Shown: piece after piece, positions 8,633 to 17,128 of the stretch | How the letters are laid out: the number at the start of each line of letters is the position of its first letter | Numbering within the stretch: position 1 is the stretch's first letter | Source: SIG672 sp045657105 | GTDB taxonomy: Bacteria > Bacillota > Clostridia > Oscillospirales > CAG-272 | Assembly: GCA_045657105.1 (NCBI GenBank) | Contig: JAZOSN010000069.1 | Location: 1-45,972, forward strand | DNA: 45,972 bases | Reading direction: 5' to 3' | The notes under the pieces: generated by a model | Told to the model about the DNA's origin: nothing | The model's database searches: none | Seen by the model: the letters and a program-made list of their open reading frames with translations, nothing else | Translations under genes and position numbers: made by a program

Positions 8633-9361
8633 TTGGACGATTTTAAAGGTCTTGCCGTCGCCGCGATTATAGTGCTTCTCTTGCTTCTTATAATCTTTTG
8701 GCGAATGAGCATAATTTTTATCTGCAAAAACGGCAGAGCATTGAAGCTTCGCACCGGTCTTATTACCATAACTCTTTTTGACAGCAGAAAAAAAGAGCGT
8801 CCAAAAAAGCGCAGATACACCAAAAAAGCTCTTGAAAGACGAAAAAAGAAGGAAGAAAAGGCATCAGAGAAAAAGCGCAGGAAAAGCCAAAGCGAGCCAA
8901 AAAAGGAAAAAAAGAAGAAATTCAATTTCCACTTTCCCGATGACGTCGAGGATCTTCTCGTTGCACTTTCAAGTTTTTTCAGCGATCTTCTGGGACCTAT
9001 AATTCGAATCGGACGCGTAAAATTCAGATATTTCAAACTGACGGTAGCCTCTGACGATCCTGCCGACACTGCTATACGCTACGGCGTTATTTCGCAGAGC
9101 GTGGCATATTTACTGCACATTCTGGCAACAAACGCAAAAATCTCGAAAAGACATCTCGGAAAGGTCGTCATCGACTGCGATTTCGTAAATGATAAAACGA
9201 CCTTTGAGCTTAGTATGAGCGTCACTTTCAGTGTATGGAGGCTTCTCTTCCGACTTGCCTTCGGAGGACACAAGCTCCTCGGAAAATTTTCCAAATTCAG
9301 AGTAAAAGACACCCCGGACGAACAATCAACGAAAAAAATCGAAGGTCACAAAATAGGTTGA
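8633..9361 (+). CDS. DUF2953 family membrane-associated protein (YtfI-like)
   Basis: The start is a TTG at 8633, fixed by a perfect AAAGGAGG 6 to 7 bases upstream. The 242-residue product has one N-terminal membrane helix (about residues 8-24), then a very basic Lys/Arg/Glu stretch (about 50-96) likely to be disordered and cytoplasmic. A compact domain follows, with ILATNAKISKRHLGKVVIDCDF and ending TFSVWRLLFRLAF. It resembles DUF2953 proteins, which sit next to ytfJ in sporulating Firmicutes (Bacillus ytfI-ytfJ). ytfJ follows 28 bases downstream here too. The molecular role is unknown; a sporulation role is inferred from its partner. Confidence 0.75.
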   Translation: MDDFKGLAVAAIIVLLLLLIIFWRMSIIFICKNGRALKLRTGLITITLFDSRKKERPKKRRYTKKALERRKKKEEKASEKKRRKSQSEPKKEKKKKFNFHFPDDVEDLLVALSSFFSDLLGPIIRIGRVKFRYFKLTVASDDPADTAIRYGVISQSVAYLLHILATNAKISKRHLGKVVIDCDFVNDKTTFELSMSVTFSVWRLLFRLAFGGHKLLGKFSKFRVKDTPDEQSTKKIEGHKIG

Positions 9362-9389
9362 CCTTATCAAATACAAGGAGGATAACTTA

Positions 9390-9863
9390 ATGAACGAAAA
9401 TGTAAAGGCAAACAGCCGCGAAAAGCTTAGCGAAATCGTCGCAACCGCACTCGACAGTATAAAGGAGATTGCAGACGTAAACACGGTAGTAGGCGATCCT
9501 ATAATCGCACCCGGCGACGTTACGATCATCCCGATCACGAGCGTTTCGGTAGGATTCGCTTCGGGCGGAGTTGACAGTCTTGGAAAGCGCACCACCGAAA
9601 AATCGCAGAGCATGAACTTTGCGGGCGGCGGCGGAACCGGAATCAAGATAAATCCCATCGGATTTCTCGTTGTAAAGGCTGACGGCGACGTTTCCTTCCT
9701 CGGAGCATCGTCTGCACAGAAGCCCGATAAGATCGACACCGTTCTTGAAATGATCGAACGCTCTCCCGAATTCATCAAAAGACTACGCGTCGCTCTTGCC
9801 AAGGATAAGCCCGAGGTAAAGACTGAAAGCTGCGAAGAAAACAAAGGAGAAAAGGACGCATAA
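9390..9863 (+). CDS. ytfJ: Sporulation protein YtfJ / GerW family
   Basis: The 157-residue protein matches the YtfJ (GerW) family. NTVVGDPIIAPGDVTIIPI near the N-terminus and the glycine-rich FAGGGGTGIKINPIGFLVV in the middle are its conserved blocks. In Bacillus the protein is made in the forespore and affects germination. AAGGAGG lies 8 to 9 bases before the ATG at 9390. The last 20 residues are charged and variable. Pairing with the DUF2953 gene supports the assignment. Confidence 0.9.
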   Translation: MNENVKANSREKLSEIVATALDSIKEIADVNTVVGDPIIAPGDVTIIPITSVSVGFASGGVDSLGKRTTEKSQSMNFAGGGGTGIKINPIGFLVVKADGDVSFLGASSAQKPDKIDTVLEMIERSPEFIKRLRVALAKDKPEVKTESCEENKGEKDA

Positions 9864-9871
9864 AGCCCGAT

Positions 9872-10600
9872 ATGGAAAAAATCAGACTACAAAAGTTTAT
9901 TTCTGACTGCGGAGTTATGTCCCGCCGTGCCGCCGAAAAGGCAATAGAGGCAGGAGAAGTACTCGTAAACGGCGAGGTCGCTACCATCGGAACGAAGGTC
10001 GATCCCCGTCGCGACAAAATTCTTTGTCAGGGTGCTCCGGTAGGCAAAAGACAAAACTTTCATTACACCTACGTTATGCTCAACAAACCGGTAGGATACG
10101 TTACAACAATGAGTGACGACAAGGGCCGCAAGACTGTCGCAGAGCTTGTTTCTGACGTCGGAACGCGCGTTTATCCCGTCGGACGCCTTGATATGAATTC
10201 CGAGGGTCTTCTGCTTATGACCAACGACGGAGAGCTCACAAATGCTCTCACCCACCCAAGGCATCTCATACCCAAGATATATAACGTAAAGGTAGAAGGC
10301 ACCGTAACTCGCGCGAAGGTTGCCGAGCTTGCATCTCTCACTGAGATAGACGGCGAAAAAATTATGCCCGTACAGTGCGGAATTCTCCGCCACAACGAAA
10401 GCACCTCGGTACTCGAAATGATACTTTTCGAGGGTAAAAACCGCCAGATCCGAAGAATGTGCGAGAAGGTCGGGCTTTCGGTCAGAGCGCTCAAAAGAGT
10501 CGCTCTCGGAGATCTTGCGCTCGACGTAAAACGAGGCGACTGGCGCTATCTGAACATTGATGAGGTAAAGGATCTTAAAAAGGCAGCAGGAATTTTATAA
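9872..10600 (+). CDS. rluB: 23S rRNA pseudouridine synthase, RluB family
   Basis: This 242-residue enzyme has an N-terminal S4 RNA-binding domain (LQKFISDCGVMSRRAAEKAI, residues 6-25). A catalytic domain follows, with Asp107 in GRLDMNSEGLLLMTNDGE and the closing motif FEGKNRQIRRMCEKVG. These features place it with RsuA/RluB/RluE/RluF enzymes. In Firmicutes the copy beside scpAB is RluB, which modifies helix 89 to 93 of 23S rRNA; the exact target position is inferred from context. It follows ytfJ by 8 bases and precedes a small GNAT-like gene by 17. Confidence 0.92.
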   Translation: MEKIRLQKFISDCGVMSRRAAEKAIEAGEVLVNGEVATIGTKVDPRRDKILCQGAPVGKRQNFHYTYVMLNKPVGYVTTMSDDKGRKTVAELVSDVGTRVYPVGRLDMNSEGLLLMTNDGELTNALTHPRHLIPKIYNVKVEGTVTRAKVAELASLTEIDGEKIMPVQCGILRHNESTSVLEMILFEGKNRQIRRMCEKVGLSVRALKRVALGDLALDVKRGDWRYLNIDEVKDLKKAAGIL

Positions 10601-10617
10601 TTAAAAGGTATAAAGAT

Positions 10618-11046
10618 ATGCTCAGAATACATGCAATACAAACCAAAGAGGTTCAGAAGGAAATCTGCGAGAAATGCTCTGTTGAGTTCATTCCGGACGC
10701 GCTCGCTTACGCCGCGTACGACACTCCCGAGATCCCCGACGATCCCACATCAAGCGACACCCTGCCCGGTGAGCTTCTCGGAGTGGCTCAGTTCTCTTTT
10801 AAAAAAGGCGGTGCACATCTTTACGATCTGCGCTCTCCCGAGGGTGTTGACGACTTCGAAGCGCTCTTCATTATGGGAAGATCACTTCTCAATTTCGTCG
10901 ATCTTTGCGGTACACACGACGCTTATCTTCCCTACCCCGAGCGTCTGTCCACCCGTCTTATCACCGCAATCGGCTTCAAAAAGCAAGAGGACGGGACTTA
11001 TTATATGAATCTTCGAGGTTTTTTTACCAAGCATCACGACAGCTAA
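10618..11046 (+). CDS. Small GNAT-like protein of unknown function
   Basis: This 142-residue soluble protein has no signal peptide. The order of elements resembles a reduced N-acetyltransferase fold: GVAQFSFKKGGAHLYDL would be the central strands, ALFIMGRSLLNFVDLCG the helix that normally binds acetyl-CoA, and ITAIGFKKQEDGTYYMNL the C-terminal strand pair. The typical Q/RxxGxG/A loop is not clear, so it may not acetylate anything. It follows rluB by 17 bases with AAAAGGTA as ribosome binding site, so it closes the lon-to-rluB gene run. I do not recognise a named member. Confidence 0.6.
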   Translation: MLRIHAIQTKEVQKEICEKCSVEFIPDALAYAAYDTPEIPDDPTSSDTLPGELLGVAQFSFKKGGAHLYDLRSPEGVDDFEALFIMGRSLLNFVDLCGTHDAYLPYPERLSTRLITAIGFKKQEDGTYYMNLRGFFTKHHDS

Positions 11047-11075
11047 TCACTCTCTTTTCTCGATTTATTCCTAAA

Positions 11076-11161
11076 TTGGCAAACTTTGGCAATTTTTACC
11101 AATATTTTGGCAGAAATTTTGGATGCTCTGCCAATTGTATTGATTACCAAAATATGGTAAT
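11076..11161. promoter_or_regulatory. Array of symmetric motifs in the spo0A upstream region
   Basis: Within 90 bases there are two direct TTGGCAA copies exactly 10 bases apart (11076-11082 and 11086-11092). There is also an inverted repeat TTGGCAG (11107-11113) / CTGCCAA (11128-11134) with a 14-base spacer, and a second inverted repeat ATTACC (11143-11148) / GGTAAT (11156-11161). This density is not seen in front of the other genes in the window. It suggests binding by one or more dimeric regulators. No clear 0A box or SigH promoter was found. Confidence 0.5.
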
Positions 11162-11207
11162 ATGTATTTGTCAATAAAAACCAATCAAAAACGGGAGTGA
11201 AAAAGAT

Positions 11208-11987
11208 ATGGAATCAAAAATCAAAATACTTATTGCCGACGAGAGCGCCGAATTCAGACGAAACTGCAAGGAGGGGCTATACGCTCTCGGCTACCGCGAA
11301 ATTTCAGAGGCCTGCAACGGTGAGGACGCGCTTCACAAGATCGAAGGACTGCACCCTGACATCGTGCTTCTTGATATCTGGATGTCAAGACTCGACTGTG
11401 TGCATATCATAAAAAGTGCGCTCGGTATGAATTTTACGCCGGACATGCCTCCGTCGTTTATCGTAATGTCGATCGTAAACAATCAGAATATGTTTTTCGA
11501 GGCAAGCGAATCGGGTGCAGAATACTGCATCTTGAAGCCGATCGATTTTCAGAGCCTCAGTCAGAGGATCCTTCGCATAATGGCAAAGAAGCGCACCTCT
11601 AAAACGCCTCCTTCTGCCGGACCTAACATCGGAAACGATATGGAAGCGCAGGTCACGAAGGTCATTCATCAGATAGGCGTTCCGGCGCACATCAAGGGAT
11701 ACCAGTATCTCAGGACTGCGATACTTATGACGATAAACGACACCGACATAATAAACTCGGTCACAAAGATACTCTACCCTTCTGTGGCAAAGCAGTATCA
11801 GACGACATCGTCAAGAGTCGAGCGCGCGATCCGTCACGCCATTGAGGTCGCGTGGGACAGGGGCGATCTGGACACGCTGAACGCTTATTTCGGCTATACC
11901 ATTCAGAATAACAGAGGCAAGCCAACAAACAGCGAGTTTATCGCGATGATCGCAGATAATCTCAGACTCTCAAATAAGTTTTCATAA
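11208..11987 (+). CDS. spo0A: Sporulation transcription factor Spo0A
   Basis: Spo0A is the phosphorelay response regulator that commits the cell to sporulation. The 259-residue protein has a receiver domain (residues about 4-125) with the acidic pair Asp11/Glu12, phospho-acceptor Asp56 in DIVLLDIWM, Ser88 and Lys110. The C-terminal effector domain is the diagnostic part: the recognition helix SRVERAIRHAIEVAWDRG (about residues 202-219) is nearly identical to Bacillus Spo0A. Its usual neighbour spoIVB is absent here. The start ATG at 11208 follows GGGAGTG, and a strong terminator lies immediately downstream. Confidence 0.97.
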   Translation: MESKIKILIADESAEFRRNCKEGLYALGYREISEACNGEDALHKIEGLHPDIVLLDIWMSRLDCVHIIKSALGMNFTPDMPPSFIVMSIVNNQNMFFEASESGAEYCILKPIDFQSLSQRILRIMAKKRTSKTPPSAGPNIGNDMEAQVTKVIHQIGVPAHIKGYQYLRTAILMTINDTDIINSVTKILYPSVAKQYQTTSSRVERAIRHAIEVAWDRGDLDTLNAYFGYTIQNNRGKPTNSEFIAMIADNLRLSNKFS

Positions 11988-11992
11988 AAATA

Positions 11993-12022
11993 AAAGGACA
12001 GAGATACACTTCTCTGTCCTTT
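11993..12022 (+). terminator. Rho-independent terminator of spo0A
   Basis: A perfect 12-bp stem, AAAGGACAGAGA (11993-12004) with TCTCTGTCCTTT (12011-12022), has a 6-base loop and begins 5 bases after the spo0A stop. The 3' arm ends in T residues followed by CTTATT. Confidence 0.88.
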
Positions 12023-12050
12023 CTTATTACAGGTTAGTAGCGAGCTTTCT

Positions 12051-12407
12051 ATGATTCTCTTTATTGCATTCATTTTCTCGACACTCTTCTCTGTGGCTCT
12101 GTATATTCTTTCTCTCAAAAAAGATCCGCCCATCGTTTCCAAAACCGACCGAGTAAAAGCGCGCAGGATCGTTATAACTCTCGCTATAATGCTCACGCTT
12201 GTGGGAATTGCCATCGCGCTTAACAACATTATAAACCTCTATCTCGTAGGAGTTATGGACAGTGCGGTATTCTTCCCCATTATAAACGGCGGACATCTGA
12301 TCCTGTCAACTCTCGCAGGGCTTATTCTGTTTAAGGAAAAACTTACGTAAAAGCAGTGGATCGGTATTCTTTTCGGAATAGCGGCAACCTTCTTTTTATG
12401 CTTTTAA
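12051..12407 (+). pseudogene. Decayed DMT/EamA-type transporter, C-terminal remnant
   Basis: The frame starting at 12051 encodes 99 residues with three to four hydrophobic helices. Its DSAVFFPIINGGHLILSTLAGLILFKEKLT is a typical end of the last-but-one helix of a drug/metabolite transporter. A TAA at 12348 interrupts it, and the same frame continues as KQWIGILFGIAATFFLCF before a second stop at 12405. That continuation is exactly what the family has after FKEKLT. The N-terminal half is missing because the frame runs upstream into the spo0A terminator. So both truncation and a nonsense mutation are visible. No convincing ribosome binding site precedes 12051. Confidence 0.7.
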
Positions 12408-12408
12408 T

Positions 12409-12443
12409 AGACAAGACCACCGGCACGACCGATGGTCTTGTCT
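12409..12443. terminator. Stem-loop between convergent genes
   Basis: AGACAAGACCA (12409-12419) pairs perfectly with TGGTCTTGTCT (12433-12443) around a 13-base loop. It sits just past the stop of the minus-strand aminopeptidase. Neither side has a strong T-run, so termination by this hairpin is plausible rather than certain. Confidence 0.55.
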
Positions 12444-12448
12444 ATATC

Positions 12449-13675
12449 TTAAAATGCCCAGTTTCCGTTTTCGAATATCTGCACTCTCTTACCGTCGCGG
12501 GTAATACCGACGACAGAGAGATCGGCAGTTCCAATCATAAAATCAACGTGGATCATCGACTCGTTGATACCTTTTTCGTAGCACTCCTTTACGGTGTACT
12601 TATCGTAGTCGCGAAGCACGTTTGTAAAGCCTGCGCCGAGGGCAAGGTGACAAGCGGCGTTTTCATCGAAAAGGGTGTTATAGAAAAGTATTCCGGTGTT
12701 ACATATCGGGCTATCGTAAGGAACGAGTGCACATTCGCCGAGATACGGAGCACCCTCGTCCATCGAGATCATCTCTTTAAGAAGCTCCTCGCCCTGCTCT
12801 GCCTTTACCTCGACTGCCTTACCGTTTTCGAAGCGTACCGAGAAATTATCAATAAGCTCTCCGCGATAAGAAAGAGGCTTCGACGAGTAAACTATACCGT
12901 CGGCAACACCCTTTTTCGGAGATACGAAAACCTCCTCGCTCGGGATATTGGGGTTGAACTCAATACCGCTTCCGAGAGCCTTCTCTGAACCGCCCATAAA
13001 GAGCGCGTCCTCTATAAGTCCGACTCTGAGATCGGTTCCGTTTGACGATTTATATTCGAGAGTTTCAAGTCCGAGAGAATTGAGATAGTCGCACTTTGCG
13101 GCGAGATTACGGTTATGCTCGTCCCATGCGGCAACAGGATCGTCGTTCACTCTCGAAGCCGTCAAAATTGCCTCCCAGAGCTTCTCTACTGCGTTTCTTC
13201 TGCTCTCGTTCGGGAATACCTTTTTTGCCCAAGCCGCGCCGGGAATTGCCGCGATACACCACTGATATTTATTTTCCATAGCCTCGCGGTAGGGCTTGAT
13301 TATCTTATATCTTGCTTGCGACGCCTTGGAGTTTTTATTCTGATCTATGCCGCTGAGTCCGTCGGGATCGTCCGATTCGAGATAGATATGAACGGGAAGC
13401 TTTTCGACCTTCCATTTAAGCTTTTCTTCCTGCCACTTTTCAACTGTGGAAAGAGTCTTTACCGAGCATTTCTTCATATTTATTTTAGTAATCGGTTGAT
13501 AGCTCCAATCGACCTCGACGCGTCTTGCACCATAGCGGTAGCATTCCTCAACGACCATCTGAACGAACTCGGGATTTTCTACCGAAGCCGCGATGACAAC
13601 GTCTTGTCCTTTCTGAACTCTTCCGCCTTTAACTGCAATAAGGCGGGCGTATTTTCTGAGAATTGTTTTTTTCAT
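12449..13675 (-). CDS. M29 family metallo-aminopeptidase
   Basis: The 408-residue protein matches the M29 aminopeptidase family (AmpS, PepS, aminopeptidase T). The two-metal centre residues are recognisable: Glu in FNPNIPSEEVFVSPKKG, the Glu of YLGECALV, His in NAACHLALGAGF, and His and Asp in SMIHVDFMIGT. These cytosolic enzymes trim N-terminal residues from peptides. It follows the asparaginase gene by 29 bases on the same strand, so the pair is probably one transcript for peptide and amino acid use. The start ATG at 13675 follows AAAGGTAAAAG. Confidence 0.92.
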   Translation of the reverse strand: MKKTILRKYARLIAVKGGRVQKGQDVVIAASVENPEFVQMVVEECYRYGARRVEVDWSYQPITKINMKKCSVKTLSTVEKWQEEKLKWKVEKLPVHIYLESDDPDGLSGIDQNKNSKASQARYKIIKPYREAMENKYQWCIAAIPGAAWAKKVFPNESRRNAVEKLWEAILTASRVNDDPVAAWDEHNRNLAAKCDYLNSLGLETLEYKSSNGTDLRVGLIEDALFMGGSEKALGSGIEFNPNIPSEEVFVSPKKGVADGIVYSSKPLSYRGELIDNFSVRFENGKAVEVKAEQGEELLKEMISMDEGAPYLGECALVPYDSPICNTGILFYNTLFDENAACHLALGAGFTNVLRDYDKYTVKECYEKGINESMIHVDFMIGTADLSVVGITRDGKRVQIFENGNWAF

Positions 13676-13704
13676 TTTACTTTTACCTTTCTGTATATAC
13701 CGTC

Positions 13705-14712
13705 TTAGCAGCTCATTTCGCCGCGAAGATCTGTTTCCATCATTTCTTTTATTTTTGCACTATCATATCCGCACGAGAAGAGATAATACAGCTTTGCTAC
13801 CGCCGCTTCGGTAGTAAGATCAAATCCGTTTACCGCACCCGCGTCTTTCAGAGCACTGCTCGTTTCATACGCGCCGAGAGAAACCGTTCCCTGCGGACAC
13901 TGCGAGCAGACCGTTATGACAGTTCCGTTTGAGAACGCCTTTTTTATTATCGGAAGGAGCGCGTCCGCGCTTCCCGGAATATTTCCCGCGCCAAAGGTTT
14001 CAATAACGATACCGCTTAGTTTTTCGGTCATTATCGACTCAAAAAGATCGAACTGTATTCCCGGAAAAACCTTGATTACTCCGATAGGTACGGGCGAAAG
14101 CCTTCTTATTGCAAACTCGCCCTTATCGGGAGCTCTCAGAAGCGCCTGGCTATATCTCAGCTCTATTCCCGAATCGGCAAGATACGGATAGCTTGGCGAC
14201 TTGAATGCGGAAAACCCGTCCGCCGAGTATTTTGTGGTACGGTTTCCTCTCATAAGTCTGCCGCCGAAATACAGGCAGACCTCTTTTACCTTGCCCTGTG
14301 CCGCAACGAGCATTGAGGATATGAGGTTATCTCTGGCATCGCTTCTGATCTCGCAGAGCGGTATCTGCGATCCCGTAAGCACTACCGGCTTTGCGAGATT
14401 TTCGAGCATAAACGAAAGCGCCGACGCGGTATACGCCATCGTATCCGTTCCGTGAAGCACTACAAATCCGTCGTAGTCGTTATAGCGCTTATCTATCTCC
14501 TCTGCTATTTTATTCCACTCGTGGACGGTCATATTCGATGAATCGAGAAGCGGCGACATCTCCACCATATCCCATCTCGGAACTCGTGGATCCTTCAAAT
14601 CCTCTATGGCTTCGAGCCGCTCTCTGAGATACCCTTCCTTGGGAGCGTATCCCTTTTCGGTCCTCGTCATACCGATCGTTCCACCCGTATAAATTATACA
14701 AATTTTCTTCAT
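13705..14712 (-). CDS. ansA: L-asparaginase, type I
   Basis: The protein hydrolyses L-asparagine to aspartate and ammonia. YTGGTIGM at the N-terminus carries the nucleophilic Thr. HGTDTMAYTASALSFML holds the second Thr/Asp pair, and PVVLTGSQIPL precedes the catalytic Lys region. The absence of a signal peptide fits the cytosolic type I form. I place the start at the ATG at 14712 (335 residues), giving MKKICIIYTGG. The frame stays open to a TTG at 14733, but that codon has no ribosome binding site. It is first in a two-gene unit with the M29 aminopeptidase and has its own promoter at 14846-14874. Confidence 0.92.
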   Translation of the reverse strand: MKKICIIYTGGTIGMTRTEKGYAPKEGYLRERLEAIEDLKDPRVPRWDMVEMSPLLDSSNMTVHEWNKIAEEIDKRYNDYDGFVVLHGTDTMAYTASALSFMLENLAKPVVLTGSQIPLCEIRSDARDNLISSMLVAAQGKVKEVCLYFGGRLMRGNRTTKYSADGFSAFKSPSYPYLADSGIELRYSQALLRAPDKGEFAIRRLSPVPIGVIKVFPGIQFDLFESIMTEKLSGIVIETFGAGNIPGSADALLPIIKKAFSNGTVITVCSQCPQGTVSLGAYETSSALKDAGAVNGFDLTTEAAVAKLYYLFSCGYDSAKIKEMMETDLRGEMSC

Positions 14713-14788
14713 TTCACTTTTCAAGCTTTCCAAAAAACTTTACTTAAATAATTATTTCGGTTAACGCCGGCTTACTTAGTATTATTGG

Positions 14789-14810
14789 CGATTTTATTTT
14801 ATTAAAATCG
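14789..14810. repeat. Hairpin in the asparaginase leader
   Basis: CGATTTTA (14789-14796) and TAAAATCG (14803-14810) form a perfect 8-bp inverted repeat. It lies between the promoter at 14846-14874 and the ansA start, so it will be in the leader transcript. It is an operator or attenuator candidate with no further support. Confidence 0.4.
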
Positions 14811-14845
14811 AACATAAGCCTCTTCTTTACCGAAGAATACACTAA

Positions 14846-14874
14846 ATTTTACCACAAGTGCGCGGTAATGTCAA
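14846..14874 (-). promoter_or_regulatory. Strong sigma-A promoter for ansA
   Basis: On the minus strand TTGACA (14869-14874), a 17-base spacer, then TAAAAT (14846-14851) preceded by TGG, an extended -10. It lies just beyond the 3' end of the araC-type gene and reads toward ansA. Confidence 0.82.
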
Positions 14875-14888
14875 GGGAAACGGTATGC

Positions 14889-15650
14889 TCAGACAAATTT
14901 ACTCGGACTGACTCCGTAATATTTTTTGAACATTTTTGAAAAATTGAACGGATCGCCGTATCCGACGAGCTCTGCGGTCATAGCGACCGAAACGCCGTCA
15001 CGAAGATGCTTTTCGGCCTGCTCCATTCGCACCTTCATAAGATATTCCTGAACGCTCATTCCCACGCTTGCCTTGAATATACGCGCAAGGTAGCGTCTGT
15101 CAAGCCGAAGGTCGTTTGCAATAGCCTCGACTGTTATATGTGTCATATAAAGCGAGTTTATAGTATCGACAGTACGTCTGACGTAATGCGGGTGCTTCGA
15201 GCGTCCCGAAAATATCTCTGCAAACAGAAGAAACAATGCAGACGCCGCTATCTCTTCTCTCGTATCCTGTCTTTTTTGAAGATCGCGTATCATAGCAAAC
15301 GGCTCGTAAGAGCTATCGCAAACGCGCGAGTCGAGCGTGTCAAGCTTCTTTGCGAGTCTGCCGTTAAAGGATATCCAGATATATTCCCATGGATCGTTTT
15401 TATCTGCGACGTAATAGGCGTTTTCGTAAGGCGCTACGATAAAGATCTGTCCGTGCCCTGCCTTATATTCTCCCTTTTCGCTATAAAGCGTACCCGAGCC
15501 CTTTATGACGTAATGGATCATATAATAGGATCTTCTTCCGTATCCGATATGCTCGGGATCGCAGTCCTCATATCCGCAGTTAAGCGGCGAAAGCTCTGCA
15601 TATCCGCGGTCGAGAAAACCCACACTCCAAAATCGTTTATTTTCTTCCAA
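14889..15650 (-). CDS. AraC family transcriptional regulator
   Basis: The 253-residue protein has an N-terminal cupin-type sensor (about residues 35-110, with HYVIKGSGTLYSEKGEY and GQIFIVAPYENAYY) and a C-terminal double helix-turn-helix (about 155-253). The DNA-binding part reads ITVEAIANDLRLDRRYLARIFKASVGMSVQEYL and AELVGYGDPFNFSKMFKKYYGVSPSKF, the standard AraC signature. It is divergent from the GH4 alpha-galactosidase gene, with about 150 bases between them. It therefore probably controls that gene in response to an alpha-galactoside or related sugar. The ligand is inferred from position only. Confidence 0.92.
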   Translation of the reverse strand: MEENKRFWSVGFLDRGYAELSPLNCGYEDCDPEHIGYGRRSYYMIHYVIKGSGTLYSEKGEYKAGHGQIFIVAPYENAYYVADKNDPWEYIWISFNGRLAKKLDTLDSRVCDSSYEPFAMIRDLQKRQDTREEIAASALFLLFAEIFSGRSKHPHYVRRTVDTINSLYMTHITVEAIANDLRLDRRYLARIFKASVGMSVQEYLMKVRMEQAEKHLRDGVSVAMTAELVGYGDPFNFSKMFKKYYGVSPSKFV

Positions 15651-15699
15651 AGTGACAAAATCCCTTCTTTCGAGCGGTGTTTGTTAGACTTTCGGTTAC

Positions 15700-15729
15700 A
15701 TTATAACATATTACAGTTACATAAATCAA
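15700..15729 (-). promoter_or_regulatory. Probable promoter of the araC-type gene
   Basis: On the minus strand TTGATT (15724-15729) and a perfect TATAAT (15700-15705) are separated by 18 bases, about 50 bases upstream of the start at 15650. Confidence 0.6.
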
Positions 15730-15804
15730 TGGTTTTTTCAAAAAAAAGTGATAAAATAAGCTTGTAAAATAAATTTAATGTTTCTACGAAAGGAAACTAA
15801 AATC

Positions 15805-17127
15805 ATGGTAAAAATTACTTTCATGGGTGCAGGAAGCACAGTTTTCTGCAAAAACGTTCTCGGCGACTCTATGATGTCTGAGGCACTTCGCGATGCGGAG
15901 ATCGCTCTTTACGACATTGATCCCGAGCGTCTTGAAGACTCCTACCGTCTTATCACTGCCCTTAACAAGAACATCAACGAAAACCGCGCTACCGTTAAGA
16001 AATATCTTGGCGTAGAGGAGCGCAAGGACGCGCTCAGAAACGCTGACTTCGTTGTAAATGCAATACAGGTTGGTCTTTACGATCCCTGCACGATAATCGA
16101 CTTTGAGATTCCCAAGAAGTACGGCCTGCGCCAGACTATCGGTGATACCCTCGGTATCGGCGGTATATTCAGAGGACTCCGTACCATTCACGTTATGAAG
16201 CAGTTTGCCGCAGACATCGAAGAGGTCTGCCCCAACGCGTGGTTCCTTAACTACACCAACCCGATGGCGATACTTACCGGCTATATGCAGAGATACACCA
16301 ACGTAAAGACTATCGGTCTTTGCCATAGTGTTCAGGTATGCTCGCACTGGCTCCTCAAAGACCTCGGTATGGAGGACAAGATGGAAGGCAGATACGAAAC
16401 CATCGCGGGAATCAACCACATGGCTTGGCTTCTCGACATTCGCGACAAGGACGGAAACGACCTTTATCCCGAGATCAAGCGCCGCGCAAAGGAAATGAAC
16501 GCTACCAAAAAGCACGGCGACATGGTCAGATACGACTACATCGACAAGTTCGGCTACTACTGCACCGAGTCGAGCGAGCACAATGCAGAGTACAACTATC
16601 TTTACATCAAGGAAAACCGTCCCGAGCTTATCGAGAAATTCAACATTCCGCTTGACGAGTATCCCAGACGTTGCATAAAGAACATAGAAAAGTGGGCTAC
16701 TCAGAGAGAGGAGCTTATGGCGGGTGGAAACGTAACACACGAGCGTTCGCGCGAGTATGCTTCGCGTATTATGGAAGCGATCGTTACCGGTGTTCCCTAC
16801 AAGATCGGCGGAAACGTCATCAACAACGGTCTTATCTCCAACCTTCCTGCAAACGCTTGCGTAGAGGTTGCTTGTATGGTTGACAAATCGGGAATTCACC
16901 CGACCTTCGCAGGAGAGCTTCCTCCTCAGTGTGCAGCTATGAACATGACCAACATCAACGTTCAGCTTCTTACGATAGCTGCCGCTCACGAGATGTCTAT
17001 GGAGCACGTTTACCATGCGGCTATGCTCGATCCTCACACCGGAAGCCAGCTTTCGACTGACGAGATCGTTGCACTTTGTGACGAGCTCAAAGCCGCTCAT
17101 GAAGCCGCAGGATACCCCATATTTTAA
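15805..17127 (+). CDS. melA: GH4 family alpha-galactosidase (MelA-like)
   Basis: GH4 enzymes cleave glycosides by an NAD- and Mn-dependent redox mechanism. The 440-residue protein begins with a dinucleotide-binding loop ITFMGAGSTVF (residues 4-14). It has NYTNPMA (149-155), the metal-binding Cys173 in GLCHSVQ and the metal ligand His205 in INHMAW. The CHSVQ form and overall sequence fit the alpha-galactosidase MelA subgroup better than 6-phospho-glucosidases, which usually have CN(V/I)P. The start is the ATG at 15805, after GAAAGGAAA; a frame opening at 15778 lies upstream of that site. No sugar transporter is adjacent. Regulation by the divergent AraC protein is likely. Confidence 0.87.
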   Translation: MVKITFMGAGSTVFCKNVLGDSMMSEALRDAEIALYDIDPERLEDSYRLITALNKNINENRATVKKYLGVEERKDALRNADFVVNAIQVGLYDPCTIIDFEIPKKYGLRQTIGDTLGIGGIFRGLRTIHVMKQFAADIEEVCPNAWFLNYTNPMAILTGYMQRYTNVKTIGLCHSVQVCSHWLLKDLGMEDKMEGRYETIAGINHMAWLLDIRDKDGNDLYPEIKRRAKEMNATKKHGDMVRYDYIDKFGYYCTESSEHNAEYNYLYIKENRPELIEKFNIPLDEYPRRCIKNIEKWATQREELMAGGNVTHERSREYASRIMEAIVTGVPYKIGGNVINNGLISNLPANACVEVACMVDKSGIHPTFAGELPPQCAAMNMTNINVQLLTIAAAHEMSMEHVYHAAMLDPHTGSQLSTDEIVALCDELKAAHEAAGYPIF

Positions 17128-17128
17128 G

